This document shows, in pieces, positions 48,734 to 58,940 of a stretch of DNA of 64,000 nt. The position numbers were made by a program, and so were the translations under genes. Where the stretch lies: NCBI GenBank assembly GCA_024281825.1, contig JAMWZY010000001.1, positions 248,001-312,000 of the forward strand. Direction: 5' to 3'. The notes beneath the pieces are model-generated. The model was given only the letters and a program-made list of their open reading frames with translations. It was not told where the DNA came from and searched no databases. The stretch is from Nitrosomonas sp. (GTDB lineage: Bacteria > Pseudomonadota > Gammaproteobacteria > Burkholderiales > Nitrosomonadaceae). Position 1 is the first letter of the stretch. Every line of letters starts with the position of its first letter.

Positions 48734-49600
48734 ATGCCTGTGATGCCAATACCCATCATTTTAACTGATATCGCTGCTTTTTTGCTGTATGCACTCATTG
48801 GTGCCTATTTTTGGCAAAATAAATGGAAGAAACCGCAATCCGATCTTAATCCTGAAAACAATGACCAAAAGTCAGCAATCAGTGGTTGGATGCGTTATGC
48901 TCTATTAATACCGTTGGTGCTTCATGCATGGATATTATACCAATCGATACTTGCCGATGAGGGGCTAAGATTTGGATTGGGAAATGCGGTGTCTCTAATT
49001 GTATGGTTGACTGCATTTATCTATTGGATTTTAAGTTTTTTTAATCGACTCCAGGGATTGCAATTCTTGATTGCTCCAATTGCAATCGTCGCGGCAGTTG
49101 CGGTTTTGTTGCCGCTTATTTTTCCATCTTCTCGCGTTCTCGGAAATACTGAGTTACCTGCTTTTAAGGCGCATTTGCTTGGCGCAATGCTGGCATATAG
49201 CTTACTGACGATAGCCGCATTTCACGCAATGTTGATGATGGTGGTAGAACGACATCTACATCACCCTGCAGGCCATTTGGCTTTGGTCAATTTGCCGCCT
49301 CTATTGGTCATGGAGCGGTTGTTATTTCGTATTATTGGAGCAGGCTTTATTTTATTAACATTGACATTGGTCAGTGGCATCTTTTTTTCCACCGAGGTTT
49401 TTGGTCAACCGTTTACGTTTACCCATAAGACTTTTTTTGGTGTGGTGTCTTGGAGTGTTTTTGCTGCACTGCTTGCGGGCAGACAAGTTTATGGATGGCG
49501 AGGACGTATTGCGATTCGCTGGACACTAACCGGATTTATGATCTTGTTACTGGCTTATATCGGTAGCAAATTTGTATTGGAAATTATTCTAAATCGCTAA
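48734..49600 (+). CDS. CcsA/YpjD-like cytochrome c assembly membrane protein
   Basis: About 288 residues with eight or so hydrophobic segments. The CcsA/CcmF-type core is visible in LGAMLAYSLLTIAAFHAMLMMVVERHLH and TFTHKTFFGVVSWSVFAALLAGR, with His residues that could bind haem. The ypjD location divergent from ffh is widespread. YpjD proteins are related to haem-handling cytochrome c biogenesis factors but their exact role is not established. I chose the ATG at 48734 over a GTG at 48725. Confidence 0.82.
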   Translation: MPVMPIPIILTDIAAFLLYALIGAYFWQNKWKKPQSDLNPENNDQKSAISGWMRYALLIPLVLHAWILYQSILADEGLRFGLGNAVSLIVWLTAFIYWILSFFNRLQGLQFLIAPIAIVAAVAVLLPLIFPSSRVLGNTELPAFKAHLLGAMLAYSLLTIAAFHAMLMMVVERHLHHPAGHLALVNLPPLLVMERLLFRIIGAGFILLTLTLVSGIFFSTEVFGQPFTFTHKTFFGVVSWSVFAALLAGRQVYGWRGRIAIRWTLTGFMILLLAYIGSKFVLEIILNR

Positions 49601-49687
49601 ATCCTTGCTTTCATTTTTGATTTGTTGAATGTGACAATTGATTGGTGATGGCCTAATAGAAATGATTTTTCGAGAGAATCTATTGAA

Positions 49688-50479
49688 ATGACACAATCTT
49701 CCTTCTTATTAGGTACTCATTATTGGGTATCGCAAACTCGACTGAATGGTTTGATGATTAAGTTTTTTTGTTTGTTGGTGGTTGTGATTATTTCGGGATG
49801 CGCCTCTCACGAAAAGATACTGATTCCAGCGGACGAACCAAAACTGCCAATAGTTTCTGAGAATGAGAAAAACTGGAAGAAAGAAATTACGCGACTTGAG
49901 AAGCTAGTTGCAGAGAAAGATCAACTCATCAAAAATCAAAAAGTACATCAAACTGATCAAGCCAATGTCATTCGAGAAACACATAAAGAAGTAGTGCGTA
50001 CGCAAGTCAAACTACATCGCTTAGCCACAAAACCAGGTACTGCATCTGCGATTGCTGAATTGGAAGCTTCTTTGGAGCAACTCAATCAAGAAAAGAATAC
50101 GCCTTTTGATCGGGCGCTAAAAATCCAAGCACAGCGCTTATTAGAAATTTCCACAATCTTTTATTCAAAAGATCAATATGCCACAGCCATGAATTATGTC
50201 GGTCAAGCGAATAATTTTGTTAAATCGATTCAATCTGATCTTACACAAAAGAAAGCCGCGAATATTGGTTATCCACAGCTTGATTTTCATATCCCAGTAA
50301 AATTGCGCACGAATAAGCTTTCTAAGTTGTACAAAGTGCCTGACGCTCAGTCTCAAGTATTGTTGTCACTTAAAAAGGATACCGTATTGAAGGCAACTGC
50401 GAGCCAGGGAACTTGGCTAAAAGTATTGACCGATAAGAATCAAGGATGGATCCAAAATACGGGATTTGAATTAGAGTGA
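49688..50479 (+). CDS. lipoprotein with coiled coil and SH3-like domain
   Basis: 263 residues from the ATG at 49688. The lipobox ISGC places the acylated Cys at residue 38, which makes an unusually long n-region; a start at 49754 (Cys 16) would be more typical. A helical, coiled-coil part spans about 60-135, and a bacterial SH3-like domain (about 205-262) carries LRTNKLSKLYKVPDAQSQVL and GTWLKVLTDKNQGWIQ. SH3 domains of this type bind cell wall. Specific function unknown. Confidence 0.75.
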   Translation: MTQSSFLLGTHYWVSQTRLNGLMIKFFCLLVVVIISGCASHEKILIPADEPKLPIVSENEKNWKKEITRLEKLVAEKDQLIKNQKVHQTDQANVIRETHKEVVRTQVKLHRLATKPGTASAIAELEASLEQLNQEKNTPFDRALKIQAQRLLEISTIFYSKDQYATAMNYVGQANNFVKSIQSDLTQKKAANIGYPQLDFHIPVKLRTNKLSKLYKVPDAQSQVLLSLKKDTVLKATASQGTWLKVLTDKNQGWIQNTGFELE

Positions 50480-50502
50480 TCTATCGCTAACAACAAGGAT
50501 TT

Positions 50503-52176
50503 TTAGCCGTTTGCAGCCATTAGCTTTGGTCGTATGCAGTAAGTTTGATTCCTTCCGGCATGCTTAGCTTGGTATAGAGCGCTATCAACCCTGGAAAGCA
50601 GATGAGTTAAAGAAGTATCTTCTATCTCGCTTTGTATAATACCAATACTTAGGGTGATCGCTTTGTTAAGCTCATTAGGTCCGTTATATTGGATATTAGC
50701 CACATGCGATCGTATTCGCTCTGCAGTTTTGATGGCTTCTTCAGCAATCGTTTCAGTCAAAATAATCACAAATTCGTCTCCTCCATACCGAGCTGCAAAA
50801 TCAACACTGCGGATACAGTGTGATATTTTTTGCGCTACAGATACAATAATTTCATCTCCTGCAATATGTCCGAGGCTATCATTTAGGGATTTGAAATAAT
50901 CAATGTCAATCATCAATATCGCAAAGGGGCGATTGTTACGAGAAAATCTCGCTAGTTGATCATTGATGATTGAATTGAGTTTATTGCGATTAAAAAGACC
51001 GGTAAGGCTATCGGTTACAGAGAGCGTTTCGAGTAATTTGTTTTTTTCCTGCATGGTACGGCTTGTTTTCGTAATTTCTACCTGATTTTGTTGTAATTTA
51101 TCAGCCATCTGATTAAACATTTGAGTTAGTTTGCCTAATTCATTACGTTGTGAAGTTTTTAGGTCAACATTGAAATTGCCTTTAACAATATCTTCCGTTG
51201 CGGATATTAGTTTTTGCAAAGGGACAACGATCGCGTGGCCCATTCTGAAGGCAATAATAGCGACAATGGCTAGAATGGTACTGACTAAGCTGATAAATAA
51301 GTCACGCTGTTGTTTCCAAGCAGCGTAGACAGAATCGTAACTTCTGTGTGCGATGATAGTAATGGGGGGATTTTCGGATACATAAGCTAGACCAATGACT
51401 TTCTCATTACCTAAACCTTGAGGAATTTGTAATATCTCAGGATTTATCTGTAATTGTTTTAAATCTTGGGCATCATAAGAGAATGTTATGTCGCCTGTAC
51501 TATCATGTAGAAATCTGTCATCGCTGGACAGCATGATTTGCCCCTCTTGATCCAATATTAATATCTCACCTAATGGTGACTTTATAGGGTCTTTAAGAAT
51601 GGCATGGATGTTTTTTAGATCAAAAGTTGCAACGAGTGCGCCTAAAATATAATCATCCACTGATAATATGGGGACTAGAATGCTAAGTGTAGCGGTCGCA
51701 TAGTACTTATTCCAATGGGGTGGAATAATGACATCTCCTTGGATCGAAGCAGTTTCAGTCCAATTTTGAGGAAATGGTATTGTATCTTGAAAATCAATAG
51801 TGCTTGCCAGTATCTGTCCGTTGGTGTCGATTGCGGTCAATGCAAGCACAGTATCCAGTTTATTGTGTACTGATTTTAAATAGTGTTCGATAAAAATTTT
51901 CTGCTTTGCAGACTTTTCTTTTTGTGACTGACTGGCTAGAACCACTCCTTCAGTCAGGATTTTAGAGTGTGAAAGCTCACGAACTGTATAAATTTGTTCC
52001 TTAATCCATAAGGTTAATTCGTGATCAGCGTAATTGGTCAGCGCACGTAATTCGCGCGTAAGGTTTTCTTTAATCATCATTTCATTTTGATAAAATGACA
52101 ATACACCCAACCCAATTGAGGGAATTAGCGTGGCTAGGATGGAGAAAACGATAATTTTATTTCTGATGCTTTTCAA
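50503..52176 (-). CDS. diguanylate cyclase with Cache sensor and HAMP
   Basis: Makes cyclic-di-GMP in response to a periplasmic ligand. 557 residues: a membrane helix near 8-28, a dCache-like periplasmic domain (about 30-285), a second helix near 292-312, HAMP (about 313-370) and a GGDEF domain (about 385-550) with DSLTGLFNRNKL and GGDEF at 465-469. The RxxD inhibitory site (Arg 456 to Asp 459) lies five residues before GGDEF, so product inhibition is expected. It could connect to the flagellar genes through motility control; that link is inference. Confidence 0.94.
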   Translation of the reverse strand: MKSIRNKIIVFSILATLIPSIGLGVLSFYQNEMMIKENLTRELRALTNYADHELTLWIKEQIYTVRELSHSKILTEGVVLASQSQKEKSAKQKIFIEHYLKSVHNKLDTVLALTAIDTNGQILASTIDFQDTIPFPQNWTETASIQGDVIIPPHWNKYYATATLSILVPILSVDDYILGALVATFDLKNIHAILKDPIKSPLGEILILDQEGQIMLSSDDRFLHDSTGDITFSYDAQDLKQLQINPEILQIPQGLGNEKVIGLAYVSENPPITIIAHRSYDSVYAAWKQQRDLFISLVSTILAIVAIIAFRMGHAIVVPLQKLISATEDIVKGNFNVDLKTSQRNELGKLTQMFNQMADKLQQNQVEITKTSRTMQEKNKLLETLSVTDSLTGLFNRNKLNSIINDQLARFSRNNRPFAILMIDIDYFKSLNDSLGHIAGDEIIVSVAQKISHCIRSVDFAARYGGDEFVIILTETIAEEAIKTAERIRSHVANIQYNGPNELNKAITLSIGIIQSEIEDTSLTHLLSRVDSALYQAKHAGRNQTYCIRPKLMAANG

Positions 52177-52352
52177 AGTAAGAAGATCCCCATATGAAAA
52201 ACAATACTACGCTTCTGTCACTCTATGATTCGATTGAATAAGGCTATTTTTGTTCTTCTTTTTACTAAATTGTCTGATATTTAACACCGAATAATTTGCA
52301 TATTCAAGATATCAACAGCCTTATTAAGTTGGCATCGCTCAAGATTAAGGCA

Positions 52353-52778
52353 TTAATTAATACGTAATGGTATGAAATCTTTATTTGGATAGTTATTCAT
52401 TTGATAACCCTGCCAAAGCCGGGTAGCAATGAATTCAGCAATGGCGTTGGCGTGATGCTGAAGATTGGCATTGCCCAATTCTTCCGTTGTTTGACGAAAA
52501 AGCTGTAACCAGCGTTCAAATAGTTCAGCATTAAGATCAGGCAAAGCGATATGTTTGGGCATTGGCGCGCCCCGAAAACGGGAGGTTCCACGCAATTGTG
52601 CTGACCAGAAGTTGGTCATTTGCACAAAATGAGCATCCCAGTCGATTACGTGTGATTCAAAAATAGGTCCTAGATCGGGATCTTTTCTAGCTTTTGCATA
52701 AAAATGATGAACCAGTGCTGCCACTTCTTCTTCGGTATATAAATCGGGATTAGGTACTGGAAATGGTGAGTGGCTCAT
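52353..52778 (-). CDS. group III truncated haemoglobin
   Basis: About 141 residues from the ATG at 52778. The pattern LVHHFYAKARKDPDLGPIFE, then VQMTNFWSAQLRGTSRFRGAP and HIALPDLNAELFERWLQLF, fits group III trHbs: helix E and the proximal-His region, with the conserved Trp. Their role is thought to be in oxygen, nitric oxide or redox chemistry; for an ammonia oxidiser, NO handling would be a natural guess. Stands alone between ispH and the diguanylate cyclase gene. Confidence 0.88.
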   Translation of the reverse strand: MSHSPFPVPNPDLYTEEEVAALVHHFYAKARKDPDLGPIFESHVIDWDAHFVQMTNFWSAQLRGTSRFRGAPMPKHIALPDLNAELFERWLQLFRQTTEELGNANLQHHANAIAEFIATRLWQGYQMNNYPNKDFIPLRIN

Positions 52779-52922
52779 AGTGTCGGGCAAAATATGGATA
52801 AATTCTATTGAATTGTCTGAATCTTATACAGTTTCTATTTTATGTATTCTCGTACTGGAGCATAGTAGGTCGATTTGCTTTATTTTTCTTATCACTACAA
52901 AATTCGGTATATCAAATACAAC

Positions 52923-53867
52923 TCAAGGTTTTGGCAAAGGAAATACCACTGACTCTACTACGCCGCTAAGTTCTTCTATTGCCACTTCTTCGCCAATCTG
53001 CTTAGCGCCAATTTCCTTAAGCCTGGATATGACTTGTTGTACTAAGATCTCTGGTGCTGATGCACCTGCGGTAATACCGATAATCTTCTTTCCAAGAAAC
53101 CATTTTTCCTGCAATTGCTCTGCGCGATCAACCATATAAGCCTCGACATTAGCATTTCTTGCAACTTCACAAAGGCGGTTAGAATTCGAACTATTAGGGG
53201 ATCCCACTACAATGACCAAATCGCATTGATTGACCATTTTTTTTACTGCATCTTGGCGGTTTTGCGTGGCATAGCAAATATCGTCTTTTTTCGGGCCGAT
53301 TATTTTAGGGAATCGCCGTTTTAGCGCATCTACAATACGTGCCGCATCGTCTACAGATAAAGTGGTTTGGGTTACATAAGCCAAATTACTTTCATTTTTA
53401 ACTTGTAAATTCTCGACATCAGTTTCAGTTTCAACCAGATACATACCTCTGTCATTACCTTCTGCTTGCCCCATCGTTCCTTCAACTTCTGGGTGGCCTT
53501 GGTGGCCGATCATGATAATTTCTTTACCTTCTTTGCGCATTTTTGCCACTTCAACGTGAACTTTGGTTACTAGTGGACAAGTTGCATCAAAGACTTTTAA
53601 TTTTCGATCGGCTGCTTCACGGCGTACGGCATGCGACACACCATGCGCACTAAATATCAAGATGCTGTCTTGGGGTACTTCATCGAGGTTTTCTACAAAA
53701 ACTGCACCTTTCTTTTCAAGCCCCTCAACAACAAAACGATTATGCACGACTTCATGCCGAACATAGATTGGCGCGCCATGCATTTTTAGCGCACGTTCAA
53801 CGATTTCAATGGCGCGATCAACGCCAGCGCAAAAACCTCTTGGATTAGATAGTAAGACTCTGATCAT
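52923..53867 (-). CDS. ispH: IspH, HMBPP reductase
   Basis: Last enzyme of the non-mevalonate isoprenoid pathway; an iron-sulfur protein that gives IPP and DMAPP. 314 residues. Three cluster Cys are seen: [12 protein letters not shown] (Cys 13), [12 protein letters not shown] and [25 protein letters not shown] and [14 protein letters not shown] are further signatures. Followed upstream by an aro gene on the same strand. Confidence 0.97.
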   Translation of the reverse strand: MIRVLLSNPRGFCAGVDRAIEIVERALKMHGAPIYVRHEVVHNRFVVEGLEKKGAVFVENLDEVPQDSILIFSAHGVSHAVRREAADRKLKVFDATCPLVTKVHVEVAKMRKEGKEIIMIGHQGHPEVEGTMGQAEGNDRGMYLVETETDVENLQVKNESNLAYVTQTTLSVDDAARIVDALKRRFPKIIGPKKDDICYATQNRQDAVKKMVNQCDLVIVVGSPNSSNSNRLCEVARNANVEAYMVDRAEQLQEKWFLGKKIIGITAGASAPEILVQQVISRLKEIGAKQIGEEVAIEELSGVVESVVFPLPKP

Positions 53868-53944
53868 ATTTTTCCCGATGCAAAGAACGTCTAAGAATAG
53901 ATTGAGCTAATTGGTAGCAAACCTTTTTATTATTAAATAAGACT

Positions 53945-55075
53945 TTAATTAAGCGTTGATTGTTCCAAATACCGTTGAGCCAGAGCGACGCGCTTCTCAT
54001 ACGTTTCCCTAACCAACTGAATATCCTCTAGGAAATGTGGAAGTTCTTTCATTAGAAGCGCTTGCGGCCCATCAACCAATGCTTTACTGGGTGCTGGGTG
54101 AAAATCAACCAACACCATGTTAGCACCGGCAATAATACCTTGCGCAGTTGCCTGCATGATATCCAATAAACCATCCGGTGATTCCGCACGCGTTCCAACA
54201 GAATGTGAGGGATCGATGCACACAGGCATACGTGTTAAACGTTTGACTACAGGTACATGCGAAAAATCGACAAAATTTCGATGAGGATCCCCCATATTGG
54301 TTTTCATTCCACGTAACCCAAAAATTACTTTGCGGTTTCCTTCCGAAGCCAAATACTCGGCGGCATTTAATGATTCATCCAAAGTAATTCCAAAGCCACG
54401 TTTTATCAGAACAGGAAAATCTTGTTGTCGGCCTACAATTTTGAGTAATTCAAAATTTTGTGTGTTTCTCGTGCCAATTTGTAGCATAACACCGGTTGCA
54501 TTACCGGTTTGAAACAGTGCGTTACGTATTTCTTCCAAATGAGATTCATGGGTTATTTCCATTGCGATCACTTTAATGCCATATTTCCCCGCCAAATCGA
54601 ACACATAGGGTAAACAAGCTTTCCCATGTCCTTGGAAAGCATAAGGACTTGTGCGCGGTTTATAGGCCCCCATCCGGGTGCACACTTGATTATTTTCGCG
54701 TAACGCTTTCATCATCATCTCTACATGTTCTAGCGTATCGACAGCGCACAATCCGGCAAATACATTAAGTGTATCTTGACCAAAATTCACGCCGTTGTAT
54801 GTGAAATATGTAGGCCGATCATCATCCTTGTGGCGCCCTAGCACGCGATATTCTTCAGAAACACGGACAACACGATCAACACAAGGAAATCCGCTTACAT
54901 CTTCGATCGATAAAGCTTTTGTGTTGCCAATCAAATAGACTTCCGTGAGAGACTGCTCCGCGCCCATTTCTTTATGAACGCGAGTGGATATACCAGGAAG
55001 GGCATCCAATCGACACATCAATTGTTTATATTCCGGGCTATCCGGTTGCGTATTGGGAACAAGAATAAGAATCAT
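53945..55075 (-). CDS. DAHP synthase-like protein, divergent
   Basis: First step of the shikimate pathway if active. 376 residues: an N-terminal ferredoxin-like regulatory domain (about 1-85) as in AroA-I-beta enzymes, then the barrel with AGLCAVDTLEH (107-117), RMGAYKPRTSPYAFQG and QIGTRNTQNFELLK, and DPSHSVG. Two canonical motifs are altered: GPCS reads GLCA, and the CERG motif reads GLRG (IFGLRGMKT), which removes the usual metal- and PEP-site Cys/Glu pair. It is probably a sequence-divergent relative; activity should be tested before naming it aroG. Confidence 0.8.
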   Translation of the reverse strand: MILILVPNTQPDSPEYKQLMCRLDALPGISTRVHKEMGAEQSLTEVYLIGNTKALSIEDVSGFPCVDRVVRVSEEYRVLGRHKDDDRPTYFTYNGVNFGQDTLNVFAGLCAVDTLEHVEMMMKALRENNQVCTRMGAYKPRTSPYAFQGHGKACLPYVFDLAGKYGIKVIAMEITHESHLEEIRNALFQTGNATGVMLQIGTRNTQNFELLKIVGRQQDFPVLIKRGFGITLDESLNAAEYLASEGNRKVIFGLRGMKTNMGDPHRNFVDFSHVPVVKRLTRMPVCIDPSHSVGTRAESPDGLLDIMQATAQGIIAGANMVLVDFHPAPSKALVDGPQALLMKELPHFLEDIQLVRETYEKRVALAQRYLEQSTLN

Positions 55076-55219
55076 AGGTTATATTTAGAAATCTGAATGC
55101 TAGCTTACTATTAAAAATAATTTGTGATTCTAACCCAAAATATTGCCGGCTACTATGTTTGCCGGTAAAAGCAAATCTTTAGTGCAAGCTCTTTTGTGTC
55201 TCATCATCCTGTTTGTCTA

Positions 55220-56230
55220 TTAATTAACGCCATTGCGCCCCAACAACAGTGCAATAAACTTTTCCCGTGTTTGCTTAGATGAATCCCGATAGAGATTATA
55301 TTTCGCGTGTTGATCGGGTTGTTCTGGATTGATTTCTATTCCCCACAGCGGTGCAAATGTATTGGGTAAGTTGGAGTAACGTACATCAATGAGTATATTC
55401 GGTTGTTCGGGGCGAATTGCAATCAATCCGGCAGAAAAATGACTAAAGCGCTCGATATCCTTTGCTAATACCGAAGAATCTGGGACAGCGCTCAGATCGC
55501 GCGACCGATCAAATTGTACAATTGATTCCCCTGGGTAAAGTTGCGGTCCTGTTATTAAACCGACGCGAATAGCGTCCACATATAATGAACCTTGATAGCG
55601 ATAAATTGAACGCCACAATATTATATTTCCAAGCGTCGGCTTTACTAATAATGTTTCGGCCGTTTGTCCTCGTTCAGCAATGATTGTCTTGGCAAAAGTT
55701 TCGACGCGTTGGGATTGCACCCAACCGAGTGTAAGATAAGTAGCTGCTAGAAATAATCCCAGATAGGCGGCTAGTCGGTTGGTTTTTTTGAAGGCAATGA
55801 TTGTGGATACTAATAAAATCAATGTGAAAATTGGATCGATGACCGATATGATGCTCCATGCGATACGTTCATTACTCAATGGCCATAGCAAGTGGGTGCC
55901 ATAGCTGGTAAAAGCATCAAGCACGCCACTCAAACAATATCCTAGGAGTGTAAAAAAATACAGTCGCGCAAAAGATAAGCGTTGTCTTAATAAAAACCAA
56001 AGCACCAGCGTCACAATTAAAGCGCCGAATGGAACAAAAAGTAACGAATGCGAGAAATGGCGATGGAATTCGATATTTAACAGTGGATCTTGTTCTGATT
56101 GAATCAAGATATCCGCATCTGCAGCAATTCCTGCAACAAAACCTATGCCGGTAGCAATACGAGTTTCCCGTTGCTGAGCGCCAGCTTGCGCCATCGTGGC
56201 ACCTAATAAACCTTGTGTGAGCAAATCCAT
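55220..56230 (-). CDS. YdjM/DUF457-type membrane-bound metal-dependent hydrolase
   Basis: 336 residues with several membrane segments (about 60-180). The N-terminus MDLLTQGLLGATMAQAGAQ, then GFVAGIAADADILI and FHRHFSHSLLFVPFGAL, carry the Asp and His residues of the DUF457 family. The C-terminal half is soluble. E. coli YdjM is a LexA-regulated relative; no LexA box is obvious here. Substrate unknown. Confidence 0.85.
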   Translation of the reverse strand: MDLLTQGLLGATMAQAGAQQRETRIATGIGFVAGIAADADILIQSEQDPLLNIEFHRHFSHSLLFVPFGALIVTLVLWFLLRQRLSFARLYFFTLLGYCLSGVLDAFTSYGTHLLWPLSNERIAWSIISVIDPIFTLILLVSTIIAFKKTNRLAAYLGLFLAATYLTLGWVQSQRVETFAKTIIAERGQTAETLLVKPTLGNIILWRSIYRYQGSLYVDAIRVGLITGPQLYPGESIVQFDRSRDLSAVPDSSVLAKDIERFSHFSAGLIAIRPEQPNILIDVRYSNLPNTFAPLWGIEINPEQPDQHAKYNLYRDSSKQTREKFIALLLGRNGVN

Positions 56231-56339
56231 AATAATTGAAAATCAAAAAGAGGAGAAAGATTGTTCAGTTATGATATCTCTTTTGTAATCACCTACCAAT
56301 ACAAAGGAATCCAGTAAAAATCGATACACGGCTGAATTT

Positions 56340-58835
56340 ATGAACAACGCGATGTCAGAAATTAGGGTACCTAATCATCAATGGAAAATCCGATTTTCAA
56401 TGATAATGATTGTGTTGCTTTTAATCGGTGCCGGGTTTTATCACTCTCGCAATTATTTCGTTGAGATTTTTCTCAGTAATCAATTGAGTAAACTGGGATA
56501 TCCACTGCAATCCATCGCTGTAATTGATCTCACGATAAATCAACTTACCATACGTAATTTAATCGCAGGCAATCATAAGGAATTACGTTTGAATGAAATT
56601 CGCGGGAGCTGGAATTGGCAGGATTTGTTAAGTGGTAACCTTGATTCATTAACCATAGATGGCTTATACATTGCACCCAATCTACAGCCAGTAAATATAG
56701 AGCCTACAGCTTCAAATTCGCAATCTTTGTCTTTATTCAATGAAAAGGCTATTCACATACCGAAACTGCCAGTTTTATCTATTAATGATTTAGTTATCGA
56801 ACTCAATGATGGCAACCGTGCTATCACGATACTTTTATCGGGTCAAAGCCGGCCTCATGAGAATCCAAAAATGCAAGCCGTTGATTTGAGTGTTGCTGCT
56901 TTGGGGGCGCCGGGAGAGATAAGAGGACAGTTACAAGCGACCTTAGATGCACAAGGTAATATACAAGGCCATATTGTGGTTTCTAAGGGAATCGTTAATT
57001 TACCGCAAGTCCAAATCGCTGGTTTGACAGGCCATGCGGCATTTACTTTGATAGGTCTGAGGTTGCAGCAATTACAAGCAGAGTTGATCGTGGCTGGTAC
57101 CCAACAAACAACATTATCAAAAGCTTCACAACTCAGCCTGCTAAAGGCGGATGAATTCATTATCAAAAGTGATATTCGACAAATCAATGAATCCTGGCAA
57201 GCTAATTTAGATTTGCAACTTAATAAAGGGCAGTTTGTTGCTGACAATAACCTGAGTATAGGGAAAATTTCAGTGTCGTTACCTCTCCACATTAAAAGTG
57301 AACGGGATAGCTGGCGCATTGCTCTGCGTAATGCCGGACAAATACATTTTGACGAATTAAACTCCAATTTTCCTATCGTTATCAAAAAACCGTTATCGCT
57401 TGAAATTACCCGAGCGGATATTGAATTAGAAAAAGATATACCAGGAATCAATATAAAGCACGATATTTTAGTCAATCTGAACAAATTTTCTGCGTTTTAT
57501 CAAGAGACTCATTTACACAATAAAAAATCAACTGCTCGTGAAATTCAGCTTGAAGCGGGATCAGTCAATGTCGCCGGTGCGCAATCTTTTAATGATGGGT
57601 ATCGTGGCAGCATCTTACTGAATGAAACCACATTAATCTTGCCGGAAGATCGACTGAAGCTGGGTGGTATTTCTGCACATTGGCTGGTGGGATCATCCAC
57701 TACAAAACGGATTGCGGATTTTTCGATTAAGCAAATTAAGCATCTTGCTCAAGATCCTTTGTTTGCGCCCTTATCTCTTTCCGGAAATATTACGCAGCAA
57801 GCCAACGTGAATAAACGGGCATCATACTTGTTGAGTCTTATTGCCGGCACATCATCTTTAAGCTATCTAAAAATGGATGGCGAATATGCAATTGAAAATG
57901 GCGATGGTCAATTAATCTTACAAATCTTACCCATAAAATTTGCCAGCAGTAAATTGCAACCAAAACAGCTTTTTCCGTCATTAGCCGCATTGGAAAATGT
58001 AAATGGCCAGATCCGCGGCAAAACAACTATTCGGTGGTCGAAAAAGGGCGTTTCGAAAAGTAATGCTGTGATTTCTGCAAAAGATTTTTCTTTTGCGTAT
58101 GGTAGTACGCAAGTAAAAGGTCTGAATACCAAACTCAGTTTAAATAATTTATTGCCAATCCGAAGCGAATCCAAACAAAATATTTCTATCCAAGTGCTCG
58201 ATTTTGGCATACCGATACAGGATTTTCTCGTTTCTTATCAAATTAATATACGTGATACTCCGCAGGTTTTTCTGGATCAGCTACATTTTCTTATTTTGGG
58301 GGGCGAAGTGACAATAAATCCGGCTGTCATCAACCTTGATCCTAATGCAGGGGCATCTCAAATCGAGGCACATCTCAACAATATCGATTTGAATACATTT
58401 TTTAAATGGATCGAAATAGATGGATTGACCGGCGATGGGCGACTATCAGGAAAAATCCCGCTGACTCTGGATCACGATAGTATTGCCATTACGAATGGGT
58501 ACCTTGCAGCCAAGGAAGCAGGAACACTAAGCCTTCAATCAGAAAAAGTAAAGGAATTACTGGCAAGTCAAGGAGAAGAAGTCGATCTGTTGTTGCAAGC
58601 AATCGAGAATTTTCATTTCAAAGAATTAACATTGAATCTTAATAAATCCGATGTACATGATCTGAATGTTAAGCTTTCTTTACTGGGCAACAATCCAAAT
58701 GTCAAGAACGGACAAGATTTTCGCTTGAATATTCAATTGGAATCCAAAATTGATAAGCTTTTGCATGCTATTCAGCAGGGATTGGCATTTTCAAACAAAA
58801 TGTTGCGCGATTCGCTGCAAATAAGCAACCCCTAA
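56340..58835 (+). CDS. YdbH/AsmA-like intermembrane lipid transport protein
   Basis: 831 residues: one N-terminal membrane helix (about 18-38) and a very long beta-rich periplasmic part, with short repeats typical of bridge-like proteins (TIDGLYI, NGYLAAKEAG). The C-terminal region (IENFHFKELTLNLNKSDVHD, LSLLGNNPNVKNGQDFRLNI) matches the YdbH family. YdbH works with TamB and YhdP in moving phospholipid to the outer membrane in E. coli. No ynbE/ydbL neighbours are visible, which weakens the operon support. Confidence 0.78.
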   Translation: MNNAMSEIRVPNHQWKIRFSMIMIVLLLIGAGFYHSRNYFVEIFLSNQLSKLGYPLQSIAVIDLTINQLTIRNLIAGNHKELRLNEIRGSWNWQDLLSGNLDSLTIDGLYIAPNLQPVNIEPTASNSQSLSLFNEKAIHIPKLPVLSINDLVIELNDGNRAITILLSGQSRPHENPKMQAVDLSVAALGAPGEIRGQLQATLDAQGNIQGHIVVSKGIVNLPQVQIAGLTGHAAFTLIGLRLQQLQAELIVAGTQQTTLSKASQLSLLKADEFIIKSDIRQINESWQANLDLQLNKGQFVADNNLSIGKISVSLPLHIKSERDSWRIALRNAGQIHFDELNSNFPIVIKKPLSLEITRADIELEKDIPGINIKHDILVNLNKFSAFYQETHLHNKKSTAREIQLEAGSVNVAGAQSFNDGYRGSILLNETTLILPEDRLKLGGISAHWLVGSSTTKRIADFSIKQIKHLAQDPLFAPLSLSGNITQQANVNKRASYLLSLIAGTSSLSYLKMDGEYAIENGDGQLILQILPIKFASSKLQPKQLFPSLAALENVNGQIRGKTTIRWSKKGVSKSNAVISAKDFSFAYGSTQVKGLNTKLSLNNLLPIRSESKQNISIQVLDFGIPIQDFLVSYQINIRDTPQVFLDQLHFLILGGEVTINPAVINLDPNAGASQIEAHLNNIDLNTFFKWIEIDGLTGDGRLSGKIPLTLDHDSIAITNGYLAAKEAGTLSLQSEKVKELLASQGEEVDLLLQAIENFHFKELTLNLNKSDVHDLNVKLSLLGNNPNVKNGQDFRLNIQLESKIDKLLHAIQQGLAFSNKMLRDSLQISNP

Positions 58836-58888
58836 TAGGATGCGATTACAAAGTACCAATTTCCTGCAGACAATATTGAACCAGTAAC

Positions 58889-58934
58889 TGCGACAATCTG
58901 TCACATTCTCAAAGCCTATTGATTAGTTCATAAT
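58889..58934 (+). promoter_or_regulatory. promoter and activator-type palindrome of small RNA B
   Basis: TGCGACAATCTGTCACA (58889-58905), -35-like TTCTCA (58906-58911), a 17-bp spacer, and -10 box CATAAT (58929-58934). Order and spacing are identical to those before small RNA A. The palindrome resembles sites described for RegA/PrrA/RoxR-type redox response regulators (GCGNC...GNCGC), but which protein binds here is unknown. Confidence 0.65.
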
Positions 58935-58940
58935 GCTACT

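Noticed and set aside
49631..49650. Third copy of the small RNA promoter palindrome (TTGTCACATTC on the minus strand)
   Set aside because: Only one half matches, there is no -10 box at the conserved distance and no CTCCTCC hairpin follows.
52238..52325. 9-bp inverted repeat AATAAGGCT/AGCCTTATT upstream of the diguanylate cyclase gene
   Set aside because: The arms are 70 nt apart and AT-rich; likely chance.
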